NCBI RefSeq assembly: GCF_025753855.1
Contig: NZ_JAOWPT010000001.1
Span: 461,001 to 525,000, forward strand
DNA: 64,000 nucleotides
DNA from: Mesorhizobium sp. ZC-5
GTDB taxonomy: Bacteria; Pseudomonadota; Alphaproteobacteria; Rhizobiales; Rhizobiaceae
Reading direction: 5' to 3'
A program made the translations under genes and the position numbers. The notes under the pieces were generated by a model that was not told where the DNA came from, ran no database searches, and saw only the letters and a program-made list of their open reading frames with translations. Shown piece after piece: positions 9,840 through 20,203 of this stretch. Each line of letters starts with the position of its first letter. Positions within the stretch are counted from its first letter, which is position 1.

Positions 9840-10553
9840 CTATTCGGCGAGTAGGGCCGTCATTCCGGTCTCGTCGATCTTCGGCCGATGCGGCGGCAAT
9901 TGCGTGCCGGTCATCACGTAATAGGCATTCTCGGCGATATTGGTGACATGGTCGCCGATCCGCTCCAAGTTCTTCGCGCAAAACAGAAGATGGGTGCAGG
10001 CGGTGATGTTGCGCGGATCTTCCATCATATAGGTGAGGAGTTCGCGAAACACCGCCGTGTATTGGATGTCGATTTTCTCATCGTCGGCTCTCAGCGGCTT
10101 CAGGCTTTCGGCCTCGCGCGCCACATATTTGTCGACGACGCCCTGCACCTGGGTCAGCACAAGTGCTGCCATCGTTTCGATCGAGTGCGACAGGTTGCGC
10201 GGCGTGGTGCTCTGGCCGACCGCGCCGACCCGCTTGGCGATGTTCTTGGCAAGGTCGCCGATCCGTTCGAGGTCGGCGGCCATGCGGATCGCGCCCACTA
10301 CGGCGCGCAGATCCTGCGCCATCGGCTGCCGTTTGGCGATAAGCGTGATCGCCCGGTCGTCGAGTTCGCGCTGCTTGGCGTCCATGATGGTGTCATCGGA
10401 TATCACCCGCTGGGCGAGCGGGTTGTCCGACAGCAGCAGCGATTTGGTCGCCGATTGCAGCATCGCGCCCGCAAGGTCACCCATGTCGCGGATGAGCTGG
10501 TCGATGTGTTCGAGCTCTTCGTCGAAAGACGCGACGGTATGTTCGCGCATCAT
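9840..10553 (-). CDS. phoU: Phosphate signalling protein PhoU
   Basis: The 237-residue protein has two repeated three-helix PhoU bundles, each with the conserved D-x-x-A-x-x-I/E-x-x-R-I-G-D metal-ligand pattern (AADLERIGDLAKNIAKR and KNLERIGDHVTNIAEN). PhoU couples the Pst transporter to the PhoR kinase and lowers Pho signalling when phosphate is ample. Two ATGs occur in tandem at 10553 and 10550; GAGGAG upstream fits the second slightly better. The open frame continues upstream into the pstB gene without a plausible start. It lies between pstB and phoB. Confidence 0.93.
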   Translation of the reverse strand: MMREHTVASFDEELEHIDQLIRDMGDLAGAMLQSATKSLLLSDNPLAQRVISDDTIMDAKQRELDDRAITLIAKRQPMAQDLRAVVGAIRMAADLERIGDLAKNIAKRVGAVGQSTTPRNLSHSIETMAALVLTQVQGVVDKYVAREAESLKPLRADDEKIDIQYTAVFRELLTYMMEDPRNITACTHLLFCAKNLERIGDHVTNIAENAYYVMTGTQLPPHRPKIDETGMTALLAE

Positions 10554-10588
10554 TCTCTCCTCGTCATTCGGTTGCGAGGCGGAGCGGC

Positions 10589-11404
10589 TCAGCCGAACCG
10601 GCCCGTGATGTAGTCCTGAGTGCGCTTGTCGTCGGGGTTGGTGAACATCTTGTCGGTCGCACCTTCCTCCACGAGATATCCGAGGTGGAACATGGCGGTC
10701 CGCTGCGAGACGCGCGCCGCCTGCTGCATCGAGTGCGTGACGATGACGATCGTGTAGTTCTCGCGTAGCTCGTCGATCAGTTCCTCGACCTTGGCGGTAG
10801 CGATAGGATCGAGCGCCGAGCACGGCTCGTCCATCAAAATGACTTCAGGCGACACGGCGATGGCGCGCGCGATGCACAGACGTTGCTGCTGACCGCCGGA
10901 GAGACCGGTGCCCGATTCGTGCAGCCGGTCCTTGACCTCGTTCCACAGCGCCGCCTTCTTCAGACTGGATTCGACGACACTGTCGAGTTCGGCTTTGCTC
11001 CTGGTCAGACCGTGAATTTTCGGCCCGTAGGCGACATTGTCGTAAATCGACTTCGGGAATGGATTCGGCTTCTGGAACACCATCCCGACGCGAGCGCGCA
11101 GTTCCACGACGTCGATATTCGGATCGTAGACGTCCTCTTCATCGAGCGTGATCTTGCCGGTCACGCGGGCGATCGAAATCGTGTCGTTCATGCGGTTGAG
11201 GCAGCGCAGAAAGGTCGACTTGCCGCAGCCCGAAGGGCCGATCAGCGCCGTCACCTGGTTCTGGCGCACGTCGAGGTCGACGTCGAAAAGGGCGCGTTTT
11301 TCTCCGTAATATACCGAGACCTTGTCGCCCTTCATCTTCACCGAAGGCTCATCGGCACCGGTTGCCAACTTCTTTTCAATGTCGGCTTCAGTCATGATGT
11401 TCAT
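10589..11404 (-). CDS. pstB: Phosphate ABC transporter ATPase PstB
   Basis: This 271-residue ATPase drives high-affinity phosphate import with PstSCA. Walker [10 protein letters not shown] is at residues 56-64, the signature is [13 protein letters not shown], and Walker B is [13 protein letters not shown], the PstB-specific form. The N-terminal 25 residues are an alphaproteobacterial extension. It is preceded by pstA (13-base gap) and followed by phoU (35 bases), in a single operon. Confidence 0.96.
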   Translation of the reverse strand: MNIMTEADIEKKLATGADEPSVKMKGDKVSVYYGEKRALFDVDLDVRQNQVTALIGPSGCGKSTFLRCLNRMNDTISIARVTGKITLDEEDVYDPNIDVVELRARVGMVFQKPNPFPKSIYDNVAYGPKIHGLTRSKAELDSVVESSLKKAALWNEVKDRLHESGTGLSGGQQQRLCIARAIAVSPEVILMDEPCSALDPIATAKVEELIDELRENYTIVIVTHSMQQAARVSQRTAMFHLGYLVEEGATDKMFTNPDDKRTQDYITGRFG

Positions 11405-11417
11405 GTCCTTTTCTCCG

Positions 11418-13028
11418 CTACCAGCGCCGCTCGAAGCGTCTGCGCAGGATTACAGCTATGGCATTCATGATGATCAGGAACGCCAGCAGGATAAGAATGG
11501 CCGCCGACGTTTTCTGCTGGAAGCCGGGTTCGGGGAAATCCGCCCACATGAAGATCTGCACGGGCAAGATCGTCGCTGGATCGGTAAAGCCACCGGGAAT
11601 GTCGACAATGAAGGCGACCATCCCGATCATCAACAGCGGCGCCGTCTCACCGAGCGCATGCGCCATGCCGAGGATGGTTCCGGTCATGATGCCGGGCATG
11701 GCCAACGGCAGCACGTGATGAAATACGGTCTGGACTTTAGACGCGCCGATGCCGAGCGCAGCTTCACGAATTGACGGCGGCACCGCGCGTATGGAGGCGC
11801 GCGAGGCGATAATGATGATCGGCATGGTCATCAGCGCAAGCACCATGCCGCCGACCACTGGAGCGGAGCGGGGCAGCCCGAAGAAATTCAGGAAAACAGC
11901 CAGTCCAAGCAGACCGAAGACGATGGACGGCACCGCGGCAAGGTTGTTGATGTTGACTTCGATGAGATTGGTCCAACGGTTCTTCGGCGCGAATTCCTCG
12001 AGATAGATCGCCGCCGAGACACCGATGGGAAAAGCAATGGCAAGGGTGACGACCATCGTCAGAAAAGATCCGACCACGGCGCCCCATATACCGGCGAGTT
12101 CCGGTTCTCGGCTGGCACCGCTGGTGAAGAAAATCGAGTTGAAGCGGCTTTCGACGAGATTCTGGCCTTTCAGGCCCTCCAGCCAGACGATCTCCTTGTC
12201 CGAAATCTTGCGGGAACTCTCCGATGCATCGATGACGCGCAGCTTGGCCGTGCCCGCCGCCTGAGTCGTGCCTTGTGGCTTGGTGATCACCGTGCCCTTG
12301 GCGGCAGCGCCGCCGTTCGCGGCAGGTGCGACCTGGGTGAGCTTGATGATGCCGCCATTTATTTCGAGCAGCAACGATGCCGCACCGCTGGTGAGGTTAA
12401 GAACTCCGTTTTCGCCCTCCGTGGCGCCGCTCGCGTGAGCGAAGGTCAATATCTCGTCCTTGTCGAAGCCAATATCCACGTCGCCGCTGTCGGCCGAAAG
12501 GGTAATCGCCGACTGCACCGGTGCAACGCTGCCTTTCGCCGCCAAGAGGCCCTTGAGATAGAGATCGGCGAAGTCATCGACCGGAACGGCGTAGTCCACC
12601 GTCTTGCCGAGCATCGAAGGGTCCTCGGCGATGTCCTTGCGCAACTGCAGCCCGGCGCCGGTCGAGATCATTCCACGCACCAGCCGCCTGTCCTGACGGC
12701 TTGAGGCGTCCGGAATCTTTGCCGCCAGCGCCTCCTGTATGACCGTATCGTAGTTGACGCTGTCCAATGCCGCCGGGTCGACTTTCGCGGAGGAAAGGTC
12801 GACGGGCAAGGTAATGTAGTTCATCCGCAACGCTGGCCAGGCCTGCGTGACGATCGTCGAAAGCAGGAGCACGAGGAACAGCGCGGAGATGGCGATGGCG
12901 GCAGCGCCAAGCCACTTGAACCGCTGCTCCGCAGCGTAGCGCTTTTTCAGGCGCGCCTTGGCAGCGTCATCGGCGTGTATGCTTCGGGGGCGACCGACGG
13001 CGCCCATTGTCGAGGTCGTATCAGTCAT
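11418..13028 (-). CDS. pstA: Phosphate ABC transporter permease PstA (long form)
   Basis: This 536-residue inner-membrane permease is nearly twice the length of E. coli PstA (about 296). The extra length is a periplasmic insertion after the first helix (about residues 65-300, DUF3333-like), a form known from alphaproteobacteria. The C-terminal half has five helices and the EAA-type loop [19 protein letters not shown]. The start overlaps the pstC stop by 8 bases, consistent with translational coupling. Confidence 0.94.
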   Translation of the reverse strand: MTDTTSTMGAVGRPRSIHADDAAKARLKKRYAAEQRFKWLGAAAIAISALFLVLLLSTIVTQAWPALRMNYITLPVDLSSAKVDPAALDSVNYDTVIQEALAAKIPDASSRQDRRLVRGMISTGAGLQLRKDIAEDPSMLGKTVDYAVPVDDFADLYLKGLLAAKGSVAPVQSAITLSADSGDVDIGFDKDEILTFAHASGATEGENGVLNLTSGAASLLLEINGGIIKLTQVAPAANGGAAAKGTVITKPQGTTQAAGTAKLRVIDASESSRKISDKEIVWLEGLKGQNLVESRFNSIFFTSGASREPELAGIWGAVVGSFLTMVVTLAIAFPIGVSAAIYLEEFAPKNRWTNLIEVNINNLAAVPSIVFGLLGLAVFLNFFGLPRSAPVVGGMVLALMTMPIIIIASRASIRAVPPSIREAALGIGASKVQTVFHHVLPLAMPGIMTGTILGMAHALGETAPLLMIGMVAFIVDIPGGFTDPATILPVQIFMWADFPEPGFQQKTSAAILILLAFLIIMNAIAVILRRRFERRW

Positions 13029-14409
13029 ATTGTTCCCGATATTTCTGGACGACGCGCAACGCGACGATATTCAGTGCGAGCGTGATGCAGAAGAGCACAA
13101 GGCCGAGCGCGAAAGCGGCGAGCGTCTTGGCGCTGTCGAATTCCTGGTCGCCGACCAGCAAGGTCACGATTTGAACCGTTACCGTCGTAACAGCCTCGAG
13201 CGGATTGACGGTCAGGTTGGCAGCCAGGCCGGCAGCCATCACGACGATCATGGTCTCGCCGATCGCCCGGCTCACGGCAAGCAACATCGCGGAAACGATA
13301 CCTGGAAGCGCTGCCGGCAACACTACCTTGCGGATGGTTTCTGATTTGGTCGCGCCTAGCCCTGCGGAGCCGTCACGCAACGACTGCGGCACGGCGTTGA
13401 TGACGTCATCGGAGAGCGACGAGACGAACGGAATGATCATGATGCCCATGACGACACCGGCTGCCAGCGCCGATTCGGACGCCACACCGAGCCCGATGCT
13501 TTCACCAAGGCCGCGAAAGAAAGGCGCCACGGTGAGCGCGGCGAAGAAGCCGTAGACCACCGTCGGTATGCCGGCCAGGATTTCAAGGATGGGCTTGGCG
13601 ACAGCACGGACCGGTTTGGATGCATAATCAGACAGATATATCGCCGCCATCAGACCGGTCGGCGCTGCCACGAGCATAGCTATGAAGGTAATTAGCAGAG
13701 TACCGACGAACAGTGGAACCATACCGAAAATATTCGGATCGACGGCGCCTTGGGCCGTGCCGGCGCCGGTGAATGCGCTTTGCGGGCTCCAATGCGTGCC
13801 GAAGAGGAACTTGTGGATCGGCACCTGCTGAAAGAAGCGCAGTGATTCGAAGATCAGCGACAGCACGATGCCGATCGTCGTCAGGATGGCGACCGCCGAG
13901 CACGCGATGAGAAAGATGCGAACGATGCGCTCGACCATGTGTCGCGCCCGATAGGGCGGGGCGATCTTTCCATATCCCCAGACAAATCCGCCGATCGCCA
14001 GAACCGCACAGATTAGCAGGATGATCCAGACGCTTCTGGCGTGGACCGTTTTGTACAGGGCGGCAGCCGCTTCCTTGGTCGCGTCGGTGAAGCCCACCAC
14101 GCCGCCGAAGGCCATGGCCCGTGCGTCGCGTATGAAGGCTTCAACCTGAGGAACACCCAGTCCACCGAGTTCGGTGGCGAAGTTGTTTTTTATGATGTTG
14201 GATTCAATACCCGGCGTGATCAGCGACCAGATTATGAGCGCCAGCAATGCCGGTACGACGCTGACCAGAGCCAGGAACATGCCGTGCTGGCCGGGAAGCG
14301 AATGAAGCTTGGAAACTTCCCCGTTCACGCTGGCCACCGCTCTCGATCGTCCAACGAAATATGCAGCCACGAAAAGAGCGATCAGCGCAAAAACCAGATA
14401 GGTGACCAT
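13021..14409 (-). CDS. pstC: Phosphate ABC transporter permease PstC (long form)
   Basis: This 462-residue membrane protein has two N-terminal helices and an extra periplasmic segment before the usual six-helix permease core. The EAA-type loop SLRDGSAGLGATKSETIRK and the IIPFVSSLSDD segment identify PstC. It forms the channel with PstA. It sits downstream of pstS after a 115-base gap with a strong hairpin, and its end overlaps pstA by 8 bases. Confidence 0.94.
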   Translation of the reverse strand: MVTYLVFALIALFVAAYFVGRSRAVASVNGEVSKLHSLPGQHGMFLALVSVVPALLALIIWSLITPGIESNIIKNNFATELGGLGVPQVEAFIRDARAMAFGGVVGFTDATKEAAAALYKTVHARSVWIILLICAVLAIGGFVWGYGKIAPPYRARHMVERIVRIFLIACSAVAILTTIGIVLSLIFESLRFFQQVPIHKFLFGTHWSPQSAFTGAGTAQGAVDPNIFGMVPLFVGTLLITFIAMLVAAPTGLMAAIYLSDYASKPVRAVAKPILEILAGIPTVVYGFFAALTVAPFFRGLGESIGLGVASESALAAGVVMGIMIIPFVSSLSDDVINAVPQSLRDGSAGLGATKSETIRKVVLPAALPGIVSAMLLAVSRAIGETMIVVMAAGLAANLTVNPLEAVTTVTVQIVTLLVGDQEFDSAKTLAAFALGLVLFCITLALNIVALRVVQKYREQYD

Positions 14410-14481
14410 GGCGTACCCGCAACCGCTGTTTTCAAAGACGCATGTTCCGGTTCGGTAAACAGGAACAGTCGATAAGAAACC

Positions 14482-14510
14482 AGGCCCGGGATGGAAAGCA
14501 TCCCGGGCCT
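14482..14510 (-). terminator. Hairpin between pstS and pstC
   Basis: A perfect 12-bp stem (14482-14493 with 14499-14510) and a 5-base loop lie just after the pstS stop. No T-run follows on the minus strand. It most likely protects pstS mRNA or partly terminates, so that PstS is made in excess over the membrane subunits. Confidence 0.65.
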
Positions 14511-14524
14511 AGGCAATGCCTACA

Positions 14525-15529
14525 TCAGGAACCCATGCCCTTGAGCGCTTTCGCGTCCTCGGCCGACTTGGCGCGCTCCGCGTCCGGAAGCGGGATCAAG
14601 CCCTTGTCGGCGAGATAGCCCTCAGGACCCCAGGCGGCATCCGACGTATACTCGGCGATGAACTCTTCCATGCCGGGGATCACGCCAACATGTTCCTTCT
14701 TGGCATAGATGAACAGCGAGCGCGAAATCTTGTAGTCGCCGGACGCGATGTTTTCGAAGGTCGGCTCGACGCCATCCACCTTGTGGCCCTGCAGCTTGTC
14801 GGCGTTCTGGTCGAGGAAGGAGAAGCCGAAGACGCCGAAAGCATTGGCGTTGGCTTCAAGCTTCTGAACGATCAGGTTGTCATTTTCACCGGCTTCGATG
14901 AAAGCGCCGTCTTCGCGGATTTCCGGGCAGGCCTTTTCGTTGGCAGCCTTGACTTCGTCCTGGCAGGCTTCGAGCATGACAAGTTCAACGAAGGCGTCGC
15001 GCGTGCCGGAGGTCGGGGGCGGGCCGAGCACTTCGATCTTGGTGGCGGGCAACGAGGCGTCTACATCCGACCAGTTGACGTAGGGATTCGGTACGACCTT
15101 GCCGTCGACGGCAACGTTCTTGGCCAGCGCCTTGAAGATCTGCTCTTTGGTCAGATCGACAACCGTGCCGGCTTTCGAATTCGCAAGCACGATACCATCG
15201 AAGCCGACCTTGATCTCGACCGGCGTGGCGCCATTGGCCTTGCAAGTCTCGAGTTCGCTGTCCTTGATGGCGCGCGAGGCATTGGTGAAGTCAGGGGTGT
15301 TCTCGCCGACGCCCGAGCAGAACAGCTTGATGCCGCCGCCGGTGCCGGTGGACTCGACGACGGGGGTCTTGAACTTGCCGCCCTGGCCGAGCTTCTCGGC
15401 GACAGCAGTGGTGAACGGGAACACCGTCGACGAGCCGACGATCTGGATCTGGTCGCGCGCGGCGGCGTAACCGGCCGATGCGGCCAGCGCGAGCGCCGCG
15501 GCCGACGCCGTGAGCATAAGTTTCTTCAT
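14525..15529 (-). CDS. pstS: Phosphate-binding periplasmic protein PstS
   Basis: This 334-residue binding protein has a signal peptide MKKLMLTASAAALALAAS cut near Ala23. The mature protein starts with DQIQIVGSSTVFPF, the phosphate-binding loop of PstS, and carries TGTGGGIKLFC and GPPPTSGTRDAF, further anion-binding loops. The start at 15529 has AGGAG 9 bases upstream; the open frame extends to 15661 but that leader would destroy the signal peptide. A Pho box lies about 75 bases upstream, making this the first gene of the PhoB-controlled pst operon. Confidence 0.95.
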   Translation of the reverse strand: MKKLMLTASAAALALAASAGYAAARDQIQIVGSSTVFPFTTAVAEKLGQGGKFKTPVVESTGTGGGIKLFCSGVGENTPDFTNASRAIKDSELETCKANGATPVEIKVGFDGIVLANSKAGTVVDLTKEQIFKALAKNVAVDGKVVPNPYVNWSDVDASLPATKIEVLGPPPTSGTRDAFVELVMLEACQDEVKAANEKACPEIREDGAFIEAGENDNLIVQKLEANANAFGVFGFSFLDQNADKLQGHKVDGVEPTFENIASGDYKISRSLFIYAKKEHVGVIPGMEEFIAEYTSDAAWGPEGYLADKGLIPLPDAERAKSAEDAKALKGMGS

Positions 15530-15600
15530 GTGGCCTACTCCTGTCCGGAAAATTGTCCCGACGCTTTTTTCAGCGTCCGCAGAGGCCATAGCGCCCATTT

Positions 15601-15618
15601 GTAACAGTTGGATGACAG
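15601..15618 (-). promoter_or_regulatory. Pho box upstream of pstS
   Basis: On the minus strand the site reads CTGTCATCCAACTGTTAC. This is two direct CTGT(C/T)A-type half-sites 11 bases apart, near the canonical PhoB box. It lies 72 bases before the pstS start, so PhoB activation of the operon is strongly expected. Confidence 0.88.
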
Positions 15619-15786
15619 TTTTGTGTCGGCTCGGTAAAGCCTGATGCCCTGCTGCGGCCACGACTTCGGACCGTGATCCGGCTGCGCGTTATTTCGTCTC
15701 GCGGAATCAGGCGCTTGCCGCCGCCTGGCTTACTAAGCCGGCAAGGTATCGATTATTCCGGCGAGGTGACGCTGCTGGCAAAAGCC

Positions 15787-18700
15787 TCAACCCACTTCGC
15801 GGTGAGCCTGCGCTTGCGTGGCAGCCCAGCGCTCGACTTTCTCCATCAGGGCTTTCGGACTGATCGGCTTCGGCAGATAGTCGTCCATGCCGGCCTCGAC
15901 GCAGCGCTCGCGGTCACCCTTCAGCGCATGCGCCGTCACGCCGATGATCGGGACCCTGGTGCCGGCCGCCTCTTCCAGGCGCCGGATCGCGCCGGTCGCT
16001 TCGAGCCCGTTCATTTCCGGCATCGAAACGTCCATGAGGATCATGCGCGGATTCATTTCGCCGAAGGCTTCGACGGCACGCCTGCCATTACCGACGATCT
16101 CGAAGCTGTAACGGGTCTCGCCGAGTATCTGGGTGAAGACCAGCTGATTGACCTCGTTGTCTTCGGCGACGAGGATATCGATGCGATGACCATCCGCCGG
16201 CGTCACGCGGCTCTTCTGCAGCGAGGAAGGCATCGCGCGCCGCGCCAGGCTCATTGCCGCCGCCGAGATGCGGCCTTGCGTTCCCTCCGAATCCGCCGCG
16301 GCAGCCTTCTCGGCCTCGTCATGGTGCTCGGCTTGCGAAATTGCCGAACGGTGTTTCTGGATGGTCGAGACCAGCGTCTCCAGGAGCACGGAAGAGCGCG
16401 CCGGCTTGATCAGCTGCGCATCGATGCTGAGGTCGCGGTAGCTCACATTGGAAAGCGATTGATCGACCGAGGTCAGCATCACGATGGGCGTGCCGGCGAT
16501 TTCCGGCGTGGCGCGAATGATCCGGGCAACTTCCGCACCCGTCATCATGGGCATCTGGTAGTCGAGCACCACGCAATCGACTGGAACCCCGTAGCTGGCG
16601 GCCGCCTTCAATACACCGAGCCCTTCGAGGCCGTTTTCGGCGGCGCAGGAATCGAACGTCCAGGAGACCATCTGCTCGGTGAGGATCGAGCGATTGACCG
16701 CGTTGTCGTCGATAATCAGGATGCGCGCGCCGGAAACATCGAGCGGCGTCACCCGGCGGGTACTCCGGTTTCCGGCGTGCGGCAGTTCGATCGTGAACCA
16801 GAACGTTGAACCCTTGCCCTCGGCACTGTCGGCGCCGATCTCGCCGTCCATCAGCGCGACGAGCCGCGACGTGATCGCGAGGCCAAGGCCTGTTCCCTCA
16901 TGGCGTCGGGTCGACGAGGAATCGACCTGGCTGAACTTCTCGAAAACCTGGCTCAGCTTGTCCTCTGGAATGCCGATGCCGGTGTCGGTCACGCTGATGG
17001 TCAACCTGGTCCGGTCCGTGCTCTTGTCACCGGTCACATCGACCAGCACGTGTCCGGAATCGGTGAACTTGACCGCATTGCCGAGCAGGTTGGTGATGAT
17101 CTGCCGGATGCGCCCGACGTCGCCGACGTAAAGTTCGGTGAGTTTCGGCTCGACGCGAACGATGAGCTCGAGATCCTTTTCCTTGGCGCGCGTGGAGACC
17201 AGCGTCGCAACGTCCTCGATCGCCTCGGCGAGATTGAACGGCGCCGGATCGAGCACCAGCTGGCCGGCGTCGATCTTCGAGAAATCCAGGATGTCGTTGA
17301 TGATCGTCAGCAGCGCGTTGCCGGATTTGACGATGATGTCGGTGAAGGTCTTCTGCTTGGCGTCGAGGTCGGATTTTGCCAGCAGCTCGGCCATGCCGAG
17401 CACGCCGTTCATCGGCGTGCGTATCTCGTGGCTCATATTGGCCAGGAATTCCGACTTGGCGCGGTCCGCCAGCACGGCGCGCTGCTGCGCTTCCCGCAAC
17501 TCCTGCTCGCGCAGCTTCAGTTCGGTGATGTCGGTGGTTGAACCGATCAGGTAGAGCGAACCGTCGGAAGCGGCCATCACGCTCTTGCGAGCGATCTGAT
17601 GGCGGGTACCGCCAACCGCATCGCTTACCGTCTCTTCGATCTCCTGCTTCTCTGCTGTCCGCAGGACGGCGCGGTCGCCCTCCATGAAGGCCTCGCCATC
17701 GACGCCGAAAATCTCGGCATCGGTTTTTCCCACGGCCTGTTCCTTCGAGAAGCCGGTAAGATCGGACCACCCCTTGTTGACGTAGAAAAGCTTGAGATCC
17801 GGCCGCTTTGCGTAGATCGCCACCGGAACATTGTCGATGAGGCTGCGGAAAATCTCGTTTTCACGCAGACTTTCCTTGAGTTCGTTCTCGCGCAGCTTGA
17901 TTTCCGTGATGTCGGTGCTGGACCCGAACAGATGCACCGACCCGTCGATCGCCACCAGCCTGCCCTTGCGGGTCATCAACTGGCGCACGGTGCCATTCCG
18001 GTGAGAAACCGCTTCCTCGGTTTCGAGACGCTCCCCGGTGATGCCGACCTCCGTGTCGGCGACGGTGAAGCCTTCGGCTTCCGCGCCGAAAAGCTCGAGG
18101 TCGGTCTTGCCGACCGCCTCTTCCTTGGAGATCCCGGTGAACGCACACCAGGTCTTGTTGACGTACTCCAGCGTGAGGTCTTCGCTCTTGATGTTGGTGG
18201 CGACCGGCAACTCGTCGAGCACATGCCGGTAGAGGTCGATCTGCCGCATGCTGTCGCGCAGCGCCTTTTCCCGATCCTTGAGTTCGGTGATGTCGACACG
18301 CACGCCGATGAATGTGCCGTCGGCGGCACGCGTATCGAACACCTGGTACCAGCGTCCATCCGGGTTCTGGCGCTCGTAGACGGCGTGGCGGACCTGATGC
18401 CGCTGCATGTAACGATCGAGCCAGGCCTTCGGATCGGTATCGTACAATGCGTCGAGCGCGCGATCGCCGCTGCTGCGGAAATAGCCGGCCGAATGGCCTT
18501 GTTCGATCGCCTCGCGGAACGTGCATCCGGCCTCCCAGGCCGGCTTCAGCGCGGGAAGCGAATCCTGCAGCTTTTTGTTGGCGAGCACGAACTTGTCGTC
18601 GCGGTCATAGATGATCACGCCGGCCGGCAGCGATTCCATCACGTTGGCCAGCCGCCGATGCGCCTCGTCGGCCTCGACCTCCCGGCGTTTCATATCGGTG

Positions 18701-19944
18701 ATGTCGATGACGAAGCAGGCGACATAGTCCTTGCCGCTGTTCATTTCGACCTTGTTCTTGCGAACGATGCGCGACCGGCCGATGCCGGCGAATTCGAAAT
18801 TCTCCTCGACCTCGTAGAACTGCCCGGTCGCCAGCACCTCGCGCTCCGATTGCTCGAACTGCGCCGCGTCCGCAGGCGGCAGGAAATCCGAAGCCTGCTT
18901 GCCGAGCATATCCGCCGGCTTCATGTCGAAAAGTTTCGAGAACGCCTCGTTGACGAAAACGAACCTGAGTTCGGAATCCTTGACGAAGATCGGATCCCTG
19001 ACGCCGTTGATCACCGCGTCCGCGAGCTTCGACCGCTCGAGTGCCGCCGCCAGCTCGGCCTCGCGGTCCTTCATCCGGGTGATGTCGTAATAGGAGATCA
19101 GGCGCTTGCCGCCGGACAACGCGGTGACCGAATAGATCATCGTGCAGCCGTCGGCGCGGCGGAATTCACGCGGCGCCACGTCGCCGGCACGGATCTCGTC
19201 GAGACGCGCGGCGACGTAGCTTTCCCATTTGGCGTCCGGCACGTCGTAGACGCCGTTGTGGCGGTTGATATCCATCAGCGCCCGGAACTGCGAGCCGACG
19301 GCGACGTCGCGCGGGGTCACCTTCCAGATGTCGTAGAAAGCCTGGTTGACGATCTCCGCCTTGAGATCGGCATCGACCAGAACCACGCCCATTTCCATGG
19401 AATCGAGCGTCCGCGCCAGATCGGAGCGCACCCGCTCAGTCTCGTTGCGGCCTGCGGTGTCGGCGGCCGAATATCCCTCATCTCCAGGATTCTCGAACGA
19501 GGCGGCGATACCGGTCACATTGCGGGCGACACCGCGATAACCGAGAAAGTCACCGGCTTCATCGAAGCGCGGATAGCCCGAGATGGCGACCCAGCGGCAA
19601 TCGGGGCGTCCGCCTGCGAGTTCATAGACGAAATCGCGAAACGGGCGGCGCGCCTCCAGGTCCGCCAGATGGGCTGCGGCACTTTCTTTCGGTGCTTTCT
19701 TGAGGAAATCGAAGCGAAAATGGCCAAGCACTTTCGCCGGCGAAATGCCCGTGACGTCCTCGTAATTGCCCGAAAGCCAGGAGAATCGCAGCTCGCTGTC
19801 GGTTTCCCAGATCCAATCCGAGCCGGCGCCAACCAGTTCCCGCAATTCGGCTATCGAAACCGCGCGGGCCCCGCAATCCGCAGCGCCTTCGATACTCGCC
19901 ATCGATAAGAATTGCGCTTCTCCGGCGCCTTTCTTTCCAGCCAT
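15787..19944 (-). CDS. Multi-PAS hybrid sensor histidine kinase with two receiver domains
   Basis: This large soluble protein (about 1385 residues) has six consecutive PAS domains, then a HisKA dimerisation domain with phosphoacceptor MSHEIRTPMNG and a HATPase domain (TGIGIPEDKL, GTGLGLAIT). Two receiver domains follow (VVLDYQMPMM and MILMDVSMPEMNG). No membrane helix is visible, so it senses internal signals such as redox or a cofactor. PAS5 and PAS6 are close repeats (GKTDLELFG versus GKTDAEIFG; STDITEIKLRE versus STDITELKLRE). I chose the ATG at 19944, preceded by GGGCAGGGA; in-frame starts at 19983 (ATG) and 19989 (TTG) have no ribosome site. It follows pstS in the same direction but ends about 170 bases before the Pho box. 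A histidine phosphotransfer partner is not in the window. Confidence 0.88.
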   Translation of the reverse strand: MAGKKGAGEAQFLSMASIEGAADCGARAVSIAELRELVGAGSDWIWETDSELRFSWLSGNYEDVTGISPAKVLGHFRFDFLKKAPKESAAAHLADLEARRPFRDFVYELAGGRPDCRWVAISGYPRFDEAGDFLGYRGVARNVTGIAASFENPGDEGYSAADTAGRNETERVRSDLARTLDSMEMGVVLVDADLKAEIVNQAFYDIWKVTPRDVAVGSQFRALMDINRHNGVYDVPDAKWESYVAARLDEIRAGDVAPREFRRADGCTMIYSVTALSGGKRLISYYDITRMKDREAELAAALERSKLADAVINGVRDPIFVKDSELRFVFVNEAFSKLFDMKPADMLGKQASDFLPPADAAQFEQSEREVLATGQFYEVEENFEFAGIGRSRIVRKNKVEMNSGKDYVACFVIDITDMKRREVEADEAHRRLANVMESLPAGVIIYDRDDKFVLANKKLQDSLPALKPAWEAGCTFREAIEQGHSAGYFRSSGDRALDALYDTDPKAWLDRYMQRHQVRHAVYERQNPDGRWYQVFDTRAADGTFIGVRVDITELKDREKALRDSMRQIDLYRHVLDELPVATNIKSEDLTLEYVNKTWCAFTGISKEEAVGKTDLELFGAEAEGFTVADTEVGITGERLETEEAVSHRNGTVRQLMTRKGRLVAIDGSVHLFGSSTDITEIKLRENELKESLRENEIFRSLIDNVPVAIYAKRPDLKLFYVNKGWSDLTGFSKEQAVGKTDAEIFGVDGEAFMEGDRAVLRTAEKQEIEETVSDAVGGTRHQIARKSVMAASDGSLYLIGSTTDITELKLREQELREAQQRAVLADRAKSEFLANMSHEIRTPMNGVLGMAELLAKSDLDAKQKTFTDIIVKSGNALLTIINDILDFSKIDAGQLVLDPAPFNLAEAIEDVATLVSTRAKEKDLELIVRVEPKLTELYVGDVGRIRQIITNLLGNAVKFTDSGHVLVDVTGDKSTDRTRLTISVTDTGIGIPEDKLSQVFEKFSQVDSSSTRRHEGTGLGLAITSRLVALMDGEIGADSAEGKGSTFWFTIELPHAGNRSTRRVTPLDVSGARILIIDDNAVNRSILTEQMVSWTFDSCAAENGLEGLGVLKAAASYGVPVDCVVLDYQMPMMTGAEVARIIRATPEIAGTPIVMLTSVDQSLSNVSYRDLSIDAQLIKPARSSVLLETLVSTIQKHRSAISQAEHHDEAEKAAAADSEGTQGRISAAAMSLARRAMPSSLQKSRVTPADGHRIDILVAEDNEVNQLVFTQILGETRYSFEIVGNGRRAVEAFGEMNPRMILMDVSMPEMNGLEATGAIRRLEEAAGTRVPIIGVTAHALKGDRERCVEAGMDDYLPKPISPKALMEKVERWAATQAQAHREVG

Positions 19945-20128
19945 TCCCTGCCCATCCCCCAACGCCACGGCAAAACACCCCATTGCCAAGGTTCGTGCGG
20001 TGGAATGTGCAGGAATTGCGTTAAGGATCAGCTAACCTTAATCGAACGTTACGGCGCCGCGATCGACTGGGCCGCGGTGTCCAGACAGCCGTACTGTCCG
20101 CATCAGATCAGGAAGCTGGGAAGTGTCC

Positions 20129-20203
20129 TGGTACGCCCACGGGGAATCGAACCCCGGTTTGCGCCGTGAGAGGGCGCCGTCCTGACCGCTAGACGATGGG
20201 CGC
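20129..20203 (-). tRNA. tRNA-Glu (anticodon CTC)
   Basis: Read on the minus strand, 75 bases fold as a tRNA. The acceptor GCGCCCA pairs with TGGGCGT (one G-U). A D arm follows, then the anticodon stem GCGCC/GGCGC with loop CTCTCAC, where the anticodon CTC reads GAG (Glu). The T arm is CGGGG-TTCGATT-CCCCG, and the encoded CCA is at 20131-20129. Confidence 0.95.

Noticed and set aside
17599-19908. A 769-codon open frame on the plus strand
   Set aside because: It is antisense to the six-PAS kinase, whose domains are unmistakable. Long antisense frames arise from GC-rich codon use, and the translation has no recognisable domain.
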